From: Delphinapterus leucas
Taxonomy: Eukaryota > Chordata > Mammalia > Artiodactyla > Monodontidae
Assembly (NCBI RefSeq): GCF_002288925.2
Contig: NW_022097996.1
Coordinates: 12,334,139 to 12,398,138, forward strand
Length of the DNA stretch: 64,000 bases
Direction: 5' to 3'
The position numbers were made by a program, and so were the translations under genes. How positions within the stretch are numbered: position 1 is the stretch's first letter; each line of letters begins with the position of its first letter. The notes under the pieces are model-generated. The model had not been told where the DNA came from. It saw nothing but the letters and a program-made list of their open reading frames with translations, and ran no database searches. Positions 46,438 to 58,094 of this stretch are shown piece by piece.

Positions 46438-46635
46438 ATACAAGGCACAACTGTTAAGTGCTTTACATGCATTAACTAATTTTATCTCATACATAACATT
46501 GCTGTGAGGTAGGTACTATTTTTATCTCCACCCAAGACAAAAGCAGAGCAGTCAGCTTAAGTAACAACCATCCCCATTCACACAGCTGGTAAATGTGGGA
46601 CTGTATTCAAATCTAGGCTTCCCATCCCCAGAGCT
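46438..46635 (-). repeat. MIR SINE
   Basis: 'aagtgctttacatgcattaac', 'gctgtgaggtaggtactatttttatctcc', 'cacacagctggtaaatgtggg'. Confidence 0.85.
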
Positions 46636-47370
46636 TGTACAAGATGTTTTAGAACTTAATATATGATAAAGTTTTAATCATGTACATAACTTAAAATGTC
46701 AAATAATACCTCAAAGCTTCAAATGAAATGCAATGTCTCACTGATACGCCAAATTCTCACACCCCAGAGGCTGCCACTTTCAATTATTTTAGTGTTGCTG
46801 TTACTATCTAACCTTATATTTCTAAGTGTAAAGCTTACATTGCTATTTCTTGATATTTTCAATTTTAGACCTTATCTATTGACTTCCAAGTCGGAAAGAT
46901 GAGAATTTATCTCTCTTTGGCACAATAGTTTCCTATCCTCACCTTATGGTAATTAAACAACAGTTGGTTAAAACAATGTTACGTTATAATAATATAAATA
47001 TTATTCACAAAGTCAGGTGTGGACCATGATCATATTTTCCTTCTTGTAACAATGCCCCACCGCTTCTTGGAGTTAACTGTTGTCCCATTTTCTTAGTTGT
47101 TTTGTCTTCCATGTACCTATCACTAATTAAGTCCCCCAAATCTCTTCTATAATTATAAATGTCCTCTTGATATAAATCAAACACATCAATCAATTCTATT
47201 AGTTTCATTTTCATTTTTCCTTGGAAATAGCTTGATGTGTGCCATCTTCCTGCTTCTATCCAGAAAGAATGGTCTCTAGACAACCTTCACAGATGCCATC
47301 TGGCTAAATCACTGTAATTCCAAACTCTCTCTTGAGTTTCTTCTTCCTGGATCTTGTGTTTTTCTTTCTT
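46636..47370. other. Unassigned, probably an old retroelement scrap
   Basis: The 'aaaatgtcaaataatacctc' start resembles reversed LINE 3' UTRs, but I cannot assign it. The minus-strand frame 47005-47283 has no domain I recognise. Confidence 0.35.
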
Positions 47371-47374
47371 TCTT

Positions 47375-48190
47375 TTGTCTTTTTTAAAATAACCCCCTCA
47401 TATTGGTGACACATATCCTCAAGTGGCTTCCTGAGAAAGTGTCTAAGGGATGTACAAGTTTAAAAACTTGCTTTCTCTGAAATGTCCTTATTCTACTCTC
47501 ACAATTAAGTAAAGGATAGTTTGGATGAGTATGAAATTCCAGGTTGCAAATAATTTTACGTAAGAAATTTGAGGACATTGCTTCTAGCTTCCAGTGTTGC
47601 TGTGGAGATACGCAAATGAATTCTGATTCCTGATCTTTTATATGTGACTTGTTTGGTTTTTCCTCAATGGAAACTTTTAGGTTCTTCTTTTTAACTATAG
47701 TGTTTTGAAATTTCACAGTCATGTATTTTGGTGTGGCTATTTTTTATTCCATTTCCGGGCATTTGATGAGGAGTTTCAAACAGGGAATTCATGTCCTCAG
47801 GTTTGAGTAATTTTCTTATACTATTTCCTTGATGATTTCCTGGTTATATTTTCTTTATTCTCCCTTCTTGGAACTTCTGTTAGTCAGATGTTGGGCATTG
47901 TGTGTTGGTCATCTAATATCCTCTCCTTCCTTTTTTGTATTTTGATGTCTTTCTGAGAGATTTCCTCAATGTTACCTTCCTTGTTTTCTACCAACATGAT
48001 TTATTTCTACTATCACATTTTAATATGATGTTTAAAATAATGTTTTGTTCTCTAAATGTTTTATATATACATATGTATACATATATTCTATCTATACATA
48101 CATATATACTTATTATATTCCCATTTTGTTCATACAATATATTATCTTCTCTTTTTAAAGATATTGCTTTTATTTTGTTTTGAAGTTTTC
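47375..48190 (-). mobile_element. L1M/HAL1 ORF1, antisense
   Basis: The complement matches the ORF1 RRM to C-terminal domain: 'gacattgcttctagcttccagtgttgctg', 'gaaatttcacagtcatgtattttggtgtgg', 'gatgttgggcattgtgtg' and 'gagatttcctcaatgttacctt' are reversed ORF1 blocks in order. The 112-codon frame 47384-47722 is a surviving scrap of it. Confidence 0.75.
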
Positions 48191-48299
48191 TTCTGCTTGT
48201 CTTGGCTTCCTGAGTTCCCTTTTTCTGTTTGTCTATTGATGTCTCTTTTTCATGTTAAAGACGTTTTTCATATGTTCGTTGAAACTTGGCCTGTGTTCT

Positions 48300-48955
48300 T
48301 ATTTGAAAGTGTGGCATTTAAAGCCTTAAACACAAGAAAAAAAACCCAGGATAATCCTCAAAAATTTCAACTCTTCTTGAAGGCATCAGAGTACTGAGGT
48401 GACATAGCAACTAACTGGCCTGAAATGGAAGGAAATGCAAGCACTTCCACGGAGAGGTGGGACATGAGTACTGATTCACCTATAGCAGAGCACAGGGGGC
48501 AAAGAGCACTACCATACAAGTGAGTAAGAATTCAGCTAAAATTTTTTAATGAAATGCTAAAGGCTAGCAAGAGAGATTAGAACCCCTGGATGCTACAGAT
48601 AAAACAGGAGTCTGCACTCAGTCCCACGTTCTTCTCCATGGACTTACTCATGGCTTATCTGGAAAAGATTGGAGGAAAGGTGGAGATTGGAGAAAACCTC
48701 CCTTGGTGATGGAAGATTGGAGTAGGGTAGTGGGTGCACTGCAGAAAAAGTACAAAGCCCTTCCCAGACACTTCTCTCCAAGGAAGAAAAGCCTTAAGTC
48801 TTTGGAGGCAGGGCAGGAAACCCTGTTACCCCAGGATCCAGTAGAAAACCCACTGCACTGAGAGAAAAATAAAATTAAAAAAGTCTAACCCTAGGATGAG
48901 GCAGGAGGCTATCCTGGGCTCCATAAGAGGTCAACCACTGGAGAAGGGCAATGAT
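48300..48955 (+). mobile_element. Probable L1M 5' UTR, sense
   Basis: Composition and motifs ('cagcaactaactgg', 'gagtctgcactcagtcccacg', 'ggtcaaccactgg') fit an old L1 5' UTR lying upstream of the ORF1-ORF2 remnants after 49.56 kb, with an MLT1 LTR between. Tentative. Confidence 0.4.
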
Positions 48956-48958
48956 CAC

Positions 48959-49552
48959 TGAGAATTGTGTCCCCCAAAAGATATGTTGAAACCCTAAGCC
49001 GCCCCCCCCCAAAGTAACTCAGAATGTGACCTTGTTTGGAAATAAGGTCACTGTAGGTGTAACTAATTATGTTAAGATGTATTAGTTCTTAGTATTATAT
49101 CAGTGTATCATAGTGTATATTATATGGTACTATATACTAATATAGTACTATATTATACTGGTATTATAATACTAGTAGCAATATTATATATTAGTATTAG
49201 TTAACATGAGTACTGGAGTATGGTGGGAACTTAATCCATTATAACTGGTGTCCTTATAAAAAGACTGAAATACAGACACAGACAGAGACACTGGGAGAAC
49301 ACCATGTGAAAATGAAGACAGAGATTGGAATAAACGATGCATCTAAAAGCCAAGGAACACCAAGGATTGCCAGAAAACTATCAGAAATTAGAAAAAAGGC
49401 ATGGAACAGATTCTCCCTCAGAGTCCTCAGAAGGAGCCAAACCAGCTGACACACTGATTTCACATTTATAGCCTCTGGAACTGTGAGAAAATAAATTTCT
49501 GTAGTTTTAAGTCATGTGATTCTTTATTATAGCTCTAGGAAACTAATATACC
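48959..49552 (+). mobile_element. MLT1-type solo LTR (MaLR) with AT-rich insert
   Basis: Diagnostic order: 'aattgtgtcccccaaaagatatgttgaaaccc', 'cagaatgtgaccttgtttggaaataagg', 'ctggtgtccttataaaaag', 'aaagccaaggaacaccaaggattgcc', 'ggcatggaacagattctccctcag', 'gcctctggaactgtgagaaaataaatttctg'. It ends 'taggaaactaatat'. The LTR is split at about 49079-49205 by AT-rich DNA absent from the family. No internal viral genes are present. Confidence 0.9.
49079..49205. repeat. AT-rich palindrome-like insert in MLT1
   Basis: About 125 bp built from TAGTATTATA, GGTACTATATACTA, TATAGTACTATAT and similar strings, including the perfect palindrome TATAGTACTATA. It sits where the MLT1 consensus would run without a break. 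Confidence 0.65.
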
Positions 49553-49559
49553 TGGAAAG

Positions 49560-52500
49560 AAGAATGATGAGAGATCTTCTCTGAGGCACAGACACATAAA
49601 GAAGGCTTAAAGCTGAGGATACAGCAGAAATATTGAGAGAGAGGAAAAAAAAGAAGAAGCGACAAATGAGCCTCCACCCTAAACATAAGGTAATACTAGA
49701 AGAATTTGAAGTCTTGATTCACTGAAGATGACAACAACAATAAAATGCAGAACTAGCTCAGTTACTGTTTAGATTGACACAGCCCCCTGTATATTGACCT
49801 TGTAAAACAGTATGCCTATTTCCAGACACAAATACTGTTTACCTGAGGCTTTACTGTTCTAGACACAATAAAATAAGAAAAAACAACCCACTGAAAAGAG
49901 ACAAAGCAATCAAGAGAATCAGATTCAAATATGAACAGATATCAGAACCATAAGATAAAGAATTAAAAATAACTATGATTAATATGTTAAAGATTCCCAT
50001 GGAAAAGATGAACAACATGAATGAACAGATGAGGAATTTTAGCAGACAGATAGGAACCATAAGAATCAAATATAAATGCTAGAAATAACACACACAAACA
50101 CACAGAGTACTAGAGATGAACAATGTCTTTGACAGACTCATCAGTAGACTCAATACAGGTGAGTAAAAAATAAGTGAACTTGAAGGCAGGTCAAAAGGAA
50201 TTACCTAAACTGAAATACAAAAGAAAAATCAGAGTGAAAGGAAGCGAAAAAAAAAAAAAAAAAAAAAAAACAGAAAATACTATCAAGTAACTATGGGACA
50301 ATATCCAAAGATTTAAAATTTTAATCCCAGAAAGAGAAAAGAAAGAAAAAATACTTTAAAAGATAATAAACAAGAATTATCCAAGAATAATAAATGACAT
50401 CTTCACAGATCCAAGAAACTCAGAGAACCTCAAACAGGGTAAATTCTCCCTCCTCATTTCCCGAAGACAGATTATATTCAAACTGCTAAAAACCAAATTT
50501 AAAAAGAAAATCATGAGAGCAGCAGTGAAAAAAAAGACATATTACATACTTACACAAAGGTAAGAATCACAGCAAACTTCTTGTTAGAAAATATACAAGC
50601 CAAAAAACAAGAGTAGCATATTTAAAGTGCTACAAGAAAAAACAAAACAACTGTCAACCCAGAATTCTATACCTAGTGGAAATAAAAGTGAAGTAAAGAC
50701 TTTTCCAACAAACAAAAATTGAGAATAAATTACAAGCAGACTTGTCCAACAAAAAATTGTTAAAGGAAATTATTCAGAGAGAACTTACAGCTGAACAAAG
50801 AAAAAAAGAGAAAAAAACTTGCTTCTGAACAAAGAAAGGACAATCTCCAGAAAGGACATTTTCTTATTTTAATTGCTCTAAAGAAAATTGACTACCCACA
50901 GGAAAAAAATTAGCAAGATGCTAGATTTTCATTCAAACATATAAATAATTACATTAAATGCAAATGGTCTAAGCACATAAAGTAAAACATAGAGCTTGTC
51001 AAATTGGATTTTTTAAAAAAGCAAGATCCAGCTATACTTTTTCTATAGGAAGCACACTTTATACATACAGACATTAAAAGGAAGAAAAAGGATATATTGT
51101 AAAAAATTTTAATTTTGAAAAATGCTAAAATAGCTATATTAATATCAGACAAAATAGACTTCATAACAAGAAATATTACTTAGAATAAAGAAAGACATTG
51201 CATAAAGATAAAGGGGTAAATTCACCCAGAACATATAAGATAATTGTGTATGCACCAAAAACACAGAGCTTCATAATACTTGAAACAAAAATCGATAGAA
51301 GTGAAAGGAAAAAATAGACAAATCCATGATTGTTGGTAGAGACTTCCACATTGTTCTATCAGTAACAGACAGAATGTGTAGATAGAAAATTGGTAAGGAT
51401 ATAGAAGATGTGAATCGCATTAACAACAGGTTTACTCTTGAACTAATGAAAGAAATCAAAGAAGACCTAACCTAATAGATATACCATCATTCATGGATTT
51501 GAAGACTCACTATTGTTAAGATGTTATTTCTCTCCAAATTGATCTGTGGACACAATGCAGTCTCAGTCAAAATCCCAGGAAGAATTTTTTTTTTGTAGAA
51601 ATCAACAAGCTAGTTCCAAAACTTATATGGAAAGACAAATGAACTAAGACAGCCAACATAATTTTGAAAAAAAAGAATAAAGTTAGAGGACTCACACTAC
51701 TTTAAGACTTACTTATATAAAGCTATAAAAACTAGCACGGCATGTTAGTAATGAAAAAACAGATAGGTAGGTAAACAGAATGGAACAGAAGAGAGTCCTA
51801 AAACAGCTCCCCTCCCAATCAATGTAAATGTAGTCAATTTTCAACAAAGGTGCAAACACAAGGCAATGAAGAATGGATAGTCTTTTCAACAAATAATGCT
51901 GGAACAACTGGAAATTTATATGGAAACAAAGGAAGCTCAACCCATACCCTACCTCACACACAAATATTAATTTTTAAAAACTATAGACTTAAATGTAAAA
52001 CACACAGATATAAAACTTCTAGAACAAAATATGAAAGAAAGTCTTTGTGATTTGGGATTAGACAAGGATTTCTCAGTTATGATACCAAAAGTATGATCCC
52101 AAAATTACATATTGATAAACTGGACTTCATAGAAAATAAAAACCTTTGCTCTTTGAAAGGCACTGTTAAGAAAATGAAAACAAAAGCCAACAGATTGAGA
52201 GGAAATGGGAAACAACCCAAATATTCATCAACTAATAAATGGATAAAATTAACTGTAGTGCATCCAAATACTGGAACTCTACTCTGCAATGAGAAGGTAA
52301 GAATGGATAATGGTGTACCCAACAACATGCATGAGTCTCAAAGAAGCCAGATCAAAAATCTACATTTACATGACATTAATTATATTTACATGATATTACA
52401 TCTAAAGGCAAAACTTTAGAGACACAAAACAGATCAGTGGCTGCCAGTGACTGGGAGGTCGGCTATCCAAGAGTCAAAAAATAATTTTCATGCTTGATTA

Positions 52501-52850
52501 AATTGTTCATATATTTTGACTGTGAGGGTAGTTACACAAGTGTATTTTCAAAATGCACAGAACTGTATATTTAAGAGTGTATTTTGGGGCTTCCCTGGTG
52601 GCACAGTGGTTGAGAGTCCACCTGCTGATGCAGGGGACATGGGTTCGTGCCCGGGTCCGGGAAGATCCCACATGCCAAGGAGCAGCTGCGTCCGTGTGCC
52701 ATGGTCGCTGAGCCTGTGCGTCCAGAGCCTGTGCACTGAAACGGGAGAGGCCAAAAAAGTGAAAGGCCCGCCGAAAAAAAAAAAAAAAAAAAAAAAAAAG
52801 TGTATTTTATTGTGTGTAAATTATACTTCAATGAATCTGATTTTTCAGAA
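49560..52850 (+). mobile_element. Old L1M: ORF1 to 3' end with RT deleted, sense
   Basis: ORF1 coiled-coil part around 49.9-50.2 kb ('gaacaacatgaatgaacagatgagg'). ORF1 C-terminus around 50.55-50.7 kb ('cagcaaacttcttgttagaaa', 'cagaattctatacctag'). Endonuclease around 50.93-51.4 kb ('acattaaatgcaaatggtctaagc', 'attgtgtatgcacc'). Near 51480-51500 the sequence jumps past the whole RT core to the post-RT part ('ctcagtcaaaatcccagg') and on to a 3' UTR. The element ends after 'taaattatacttcaatgaat'. A run of 24 A lies at 50247-50270. A CHR-2 SINE interrupts it at 52587. Confidence 0.8.
52587..52798 (+). mobile_element. CHR-2-like SINE
   Basis: GGCTTCCCTGGTGGCACAGTGG head, CCGGGTCCGGGAAGATCCC, GAAACGGGAGAGGCC, GTGAAAGGCCCGCCG and about 26 A. 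The 10-bp duplication AGTGTATTTT is at 52576-52585 and 52799-52808. Confidence 0.95.
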
Positions 52851-53149
52851 ATGCTAACTGCAAGCTTCATGTGCATGTGTAAATTGTGAGCTTCTCTGGT
52901 TGACATGTCTCAACGCCTATAAATTTCCCCTCCTAATTTTTGTGGGTTTAAGCCTTTGTATTCTTTTATTGCCATTTTAATTGAGCTTTTAGGAGAAAGA
53001 GGAGATAACCATGTGTGTTCAATTTGCCATGTTTAATCAAAAGTTCAGAAGTGGTACTTCAAATCAGTGAGAAAGGCTAGATTACTCTGTAAGTGGAGAG
53101 GCGATCTTATATGTTGTGTATGTCAACACACACATGCAAAAGGTAACTA

Positions 53150-53290
53150 TCTGAGGTGATGGATGTGTTAACTAACCTTATGATGGTAATCATTTCATAA
53201 TACATACATATAATAAATCATCATGTTACACAGCTTAACCTTACACAATGTGATTTGTCAATGATATCTCAATAAAGCTAGGAATAAAGT
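53150..53290 (+). mobile_element. L1M 3' end, sense
   Basis: Same terminus as at 23.68 kb: GAGGTGATGGATGTGTTAAC, GATGGTAATCATTTCATAAT, CAATGATATCTCAATAAAGC. Confidence 0.85.
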
Positions 53291-53299
53291 GTGAAATTT

Positions 53300-53885
53300 C
53301 TGAATTAGTAAATTAAGACAAATAAAATAACAAAAAATACGAGAAATATATTTCTAATATACATGATAGATTCAGATTAATGTCCTTAAAGCATAAAATA
53401 CTTCTATGAATAAGAGGGAAAAAAGATAAGAATCTAATTTTAAAAGTCAAAGGACATGAAAGAGTGGTTCACAGAAAGGAATATGGATGGCAAATAAAAT
53501 TATTGTAAATCTTTGACCTTTTTTGTAACTAATAAATCGTAAATAAACCTATATATAAACTGGATAATTTTCTTTTCTTTAAGAACAATACCCAATGACT
53601 GATAATGGTGAAGGCAACTGGCTATTCTCATACAAATGTAAATTTGGTTCAACTTTCCTTAGGGCAATTCAGCAATCTGTATATAAATGACAATTTAGCA
53701 AGACTGTATACTAAACCTTAAATGCATAATATACCCTATAACCAGCAATTCAATCTCTGGGAATCTTTCCTAAGTATTAAAAATGTGTACAAAGATTTTT
53801 GTTACAAGAATATTAATCACAATATTGTTTATAACAGTAAAAGAAAAAATGTGAGCAATTGCAAGTTGATAAAATACAGCCTTTT
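53300..53885 (+). mobile_element. Ancient L1ME-like ORF2 3' part, part 1
   Basis: 'gggcaattcagcaatctgtat', 'accctataaccagcaattcaatctctggg' and 'tattgtttataacagtaaaag' are decayed blocks of the ORF2 end. The element continues at 57458, so the young L1 and SINE were inserted into it. Confidence 0.65.
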
Positions 53886-53900
53886 AAGAATAATGCTGTA

Positions 53901-56860
53901 GGGGAATTTAACACCCCACTTTCCCCAATGGACAGATCACCCAAAATGAAAATAAATAAGGAAACACAACCTTTCAAGGATACATTAAACAAGATGGACT
54001 TAACTGATATTTAGAGGACATTCCATTCAAAAACAACAGAATACATTTTCTTCTAAAGTGCTCATGGAACATTCTCCAGGATAGATCATACCTTCGGTCA
54101 CAAATCAGGCCTCGGTAAATTTAAGAACATTGAAATCGTATCAAGTATCTTTTCTGACCACAATGCTACGAGACTAGATATCAATTACAGGAAAAAACCT
54201 GTAAAAAATACAAACATATGTAGGCTAAACAATACACTACTAAATAACCAAGAGGTCACTGAAGAAATCAAAGAGGAAATCAAAAAATACCTACAGACAA
54301 ATGACAATGAAAAAACGACGACCCAAAACCTATGGGATGCAGCAAAAGCAGTTCTAAGAGGGAAGTTTATAGCAATACAATACTACCTTAAGAAACAGGA
54401 AACATCTTGAATAAACAACTTAAACTTGCACCTAAAGCAATTAGAGAAAGAACAAAAAACCCACCAAGTTAGCAGAAGGAAAGAAATCATAAAGATCAGA
54501 GCAGAAATAAATGAAAAAGACATGAAGGAAATGATAGCAAAGATCAATAAAACTAAAAGCTGGTTCTTTGGAAAGATAAACAAAACTGATAAACCATTAG
54601 CCAGACTCATCAAGAAAAAAAGGGAGAAGACTCAAATCAATAGAATTAGAAATGAAAAAGGAGAAGTAACAACTGACACTGCAGAAATACAAAGGATCAT
54701 GAGAGATTACTACAAGCAACTCTATGCCAATAAAATGGACATCCTGGAAGAAATGGACAAATTCTTAGAAATGCACAACCTTCTGAGACTGAACCAGGAA
54801 GAAATAGAAAATATGAACAGACCAATCACAAGCACTGAAATTGAAACTGTGATTAAAAATCTTCCAATAAACAAAATCCCAGGATCAGATGGCTTCACAG
54901 GCAAATTCTATCAAACATCTACAGAAGAGCTAACACCTATCCTTCTCAAACTCTTCCAAAATATAGCAGAGGAAGGAACACTCCCAAACTCATTCTACAA
55001 GGCCACCATCGTCCTGATACCAAAACCAAAGACGTCACAAAAAAAGAAAACTTCAAGCCAATATCACTGATGAACATAGATGCAAAACTCCTCAACAAAA
55101 TACTAGCATACAGAATCCAGCAGCACCTTAAAAGGACCATACACCATGATCAGGTGGAGTTTATCCCAGGAATGTAAGAATTCTTCAATATACGCAAATC
55201 AAAGTGATAAACCATATTAACAAGTTGAAAGAGAAAAACCATATGATCATCTCAATAGATGCAGAAAAAGCTTTCGACAAAATTCAACACCCATTTATGA
55301 TAAAAACCCTGCAGAAAGTAGGCATAGAGGGAACTTACCTCAACATAATAAAGGCCATATATGACAAACCCACAGCCAACATCATTCTCAATGGTGAAAA
55401 CTGAAACCATTTCCACTATGATCAGGAAAAAGACAAGGTTGCCCATGCTCACCACTATTATTCAACATAGTTTTGGACGTTTTAGCCATGGCAATCAGAG
55501 AAGAAAAAGAAATAAAAGGAATCCAAATCAGAAAAGAAGAAGTTTTTCACAGGACTAGAACAAAAACTTTCACAATTTGTATGGAAACAAAAAAGATGCC
55601 GAATAGCCAAAGCAATCTTGAGAACGAAAAATGGAGCTAGAGGAATCAGGTGCCCTGATTTCAGACTATACTACAAAGCTACAGTAATCAAGACAGTATG
55701 GTACTGGCACAAAAACAGAAATATAGATCGATGGAACAGGATAGAAAGCCCAGAGATAAACCCATGCACATATAGTCACCTTACCTTTGATAAAGGAGGC
55801 AGGAATGTACAGTGGAGAAAGGACAGCCTCTTCAATAAGTGGTGCTGGGAAAACTGGACAGCTACATGTAAAAGTATGAGATTAGAACACTCCGTAACAC
55901 CATACACAAAAATAAGCTCAAAATGGATGAAAGATCTAAATGTAAGACCAGACACTATAAAACTCTTAGAGGAAAACATAGGCAGAACACACTATGACAT
56001 AAATCACAGCAAGATCCTTTTTGACCCACCTCCTAGAGAAATGGAAATAAAAACAAAAATAAACAATTGGGACCTAATGAAACTTAAAAGCTTTCGCACA
56101 GCAAAGGAAACCATAAACAAGATGAAAAGACAACCCTCAGGATGGGAGAAAATATTTGCAAATGAAGCAACTGACAAAGGATTAATCTCCAATATTTACA
56201 AGCAGCTCATGCAGCTCAATATGAAAAAAACAAAGAACCCAATCCAAAAATGGGCAGAAGACCTAAATAGACATTTCTCCAAAGAAGATATACACATTGC
56301 CAACAAACACATGGAAGAATGCTCAACATCACTAATCATTAGAGAAATGCAAATCAAAACTACAATGAGACATCATCTCACACCAGTCAGAATGGCCATC
56401 ATCAAAAAATCTAGAAAGTATAAATGCTGGAGAGGGTGTGGAGAAAAGGGAACCCTCTTGCACTGTTGGTGGGAATGTAAATTGATACAGCCACTATGGA
56501 GAACAGTATGGAGGTTCCTTAAAAAACTACAAAAAGAACTTCCATACAACCCAGCAATCCCACTACTGGGCATATACCCTGAGAAAACCATAATTCAAAA
56601 AGAGTCATGTACCAAAATGTTCATTGCAGCTCTATTTACAACAGCCAGGAGATGGAAGCAACCTAAGTGTCCATCACCAGATGAATGGAAAAAGAAGATT
56701 GTGGCACATATATACAATGGAATATTACTCAGCCATAAAAAGAAACAAAATTGAGTTATCTGTAGTGAGGTGGATGGACCTAGAGTCTGTCATACAGAGT
56801 GAAGTAAGTCAGAAAGAGAAAAACAAATACCGTATGCTAACACATATATATGGAATCTAA
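53901..56860 (+). pseudogene. L1 ORF2, partial and broken
   Basis: Long open pieces remain. 54426-55070 (214 codons) is the N-terminal RT region with [17 protein letters not shown] and [12 protein letters not shown]. 55204-55404 has [15 protein letters not shown]. 55618-56754 (378 codons) covers the C-terminal half, including the Cys motif C-x3-C-x7-H-x4-C within [19 protein letters not shown] one-base insertion near 56698 shifts the last part, which stays open to the natural stop at 56860. Deletion at about 55542 lost the FADD catalytic segment. The pieces are the least decayed L1 coding sequence in the window, indicating a fairly recent insertion. It has no 5' end and is inactive. Confidence 0.92.
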
Positions 56861-57236
56861 GAAAAACAAAAAGGTCATGAAGAACCTAGGGGTAAGACAG
56901 GAATAAAGACACAGACCTACTAGAGAATGGACTTGAGGATGTGGGGAGGGGGAAGGGTAAGCTGTGACAAAGTGAGAGTATGGCACGGACATATATACAC
57001 TACCAAATGTAAAATAGATAGCTAGTGGGAAGCAGCCACATAGCACACGGTTATCAGCTCAGTGCTCTGTGTCCACTTAGAAGGGTGGGATAGAGAGGGT
57101 GGGAGGGAGACGCAAGAGGGAGGAGATATTGGGATATATGTATGTGTATAGCTGATTCACTTTGTTATACAGCAGAAACTAACACATCATTGTAAAGCAA
57201 TTATACTCCAATAAAGATGTTAAAAAAAAAATAAGA
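53901..57236 (+). mobile_element. Young L1, 5'-truncated within ORF2
   Basis: It starts in the endonuclease domain (GGGGAATTTAACACCCC) and runs to a 3' UTR ending ACTCCAATAAAGATGTT plus A. It is the same subfamily as the copy at 26.55 kb. The flanking duplication AAGAATAATGCTGTA / AAGAATAATGTTGTA (53886-53900 and 57443-57457) encloses both this L1 and the CHR-2 SINE that follows it. An internal deletion of roughly 420 bp at about 55542 removed the RT catalytic box. Confidence 0.93.
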
Positions 57237-57442
57237 GGGCTTCCCTGGTGGCGCAGTGGTTGAGAGTCCGCCTGCCAATGCAGGGGACACGGGTTCGTGC
57301 CCCAGTCCGGGAAGATCCCACATGCTGTGGAGGGGCTGGGCCCGTGAGCCATGGCCACTGAGCCTGCCTGTCTGGAGGCTGTGCTCCACAACGGGAGGGG
57401 CCACAACAGTGAGAGGCCCGCGTACCGCAAAAAAAAAAAAAA
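57237..57442 (+). mobile_element. CHR-2-like SINE directly after the L1 tail
   Basis: Head GGGCTTCCCTGGTGGCGCAG, GGGTTCGTGCCCCAGTCCGG, GCCACAACAGTGAGAGGCCC and GCGTACCGC plus about 15 A. It begins right after the L1 A-rich tail (A9 TAAGAG), and its own tail abuts the L1 target-site duplication. No separate non-A duplication for the SINE is visible. Confidence 0.93.
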
Positions 57443-57457
57443 AAGAATAATGTTGTA

Positions 57458-57780
57458 GTTGAGTATTGTTTTCCCATGGAGAAATACTGGCTATAGATTG
57501 TAAGTAAAACCAACAGAATCACAAAAATTTACATAGAGCATGAAACCACTGTGTGGGGCATAAAAGTGTGTATAAACATGCACATAGAAGAAATTATCTA
57601 GAAAGAAACACACACAGAAACTCTCAGGAATTATCTCTGAGTGCTGAGATTATGAATGTTTTATTTTTCTTTAATTTAGCACGGTTTTGTATTTTTTTTT
57701 TGGTTTTGTATTTTTGATGATGAATATGTATGACTTTTTTAATTAATAGAAAAAGATTTTTTTTTAACTTTAAAGAGAAG
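57458..57780 (+). mobile_element. Ancient L1ME-like 3' UTR, part 2
   Basis: 'gagtattgttttcccatggagaaatac' and 'tctgagtgctgagattatgaatgttttatttttc' continue the element interrupted at 53885. Confidence 0.65.
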
Positions 57781-57839
57781 ATTCTATACAGACTAGTAAC
57801 AGAAATGTAAAACATTTAGAAATAAACTTAAAAAGAAAT

Positions 57840-58090
57840 GTAAAGAGTATCGGCATAAAAACAGACACAGAGGTCAGTGGAACAGAATAGAGAGCCAAGA
57901 TAGAAACCCACACTTGTACGTCAATTAATTAAGACAGAGGAGGCAAGAATATACAATGGGGAAAAGACAGTGTCTTCAATAAATGGTGTCGGGAAAACTG
58001 GACAGCCACATGCCAAAGAATAAAGCTGGACCACTATCTTACATCATACACAAAAATCAAGACAAAGTGGATTAAAGACTTGAATATATA
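57840..58090 (+). mobile_element. L1 ORF2 fragment, sense
   Basis: 'cggcataaaaacagacacagaggtcagtgg', 'agaatatacaatggggaaaagacagtgtcttc' and 'ggtgtcgggaaaactggacagccacatg' match the post-RT part of ORF2. No 3' end is attached. Confidence 0.85.
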
Positions 58091-58094
58091 TACA

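Noticed and set aside
55618..56754. Longest frame in the window (378 codons) as a possible host gene
   Set aside because: It is the C-terminal half of L1 ORF2, with its Cys motif and flanking L1 3' UTR.
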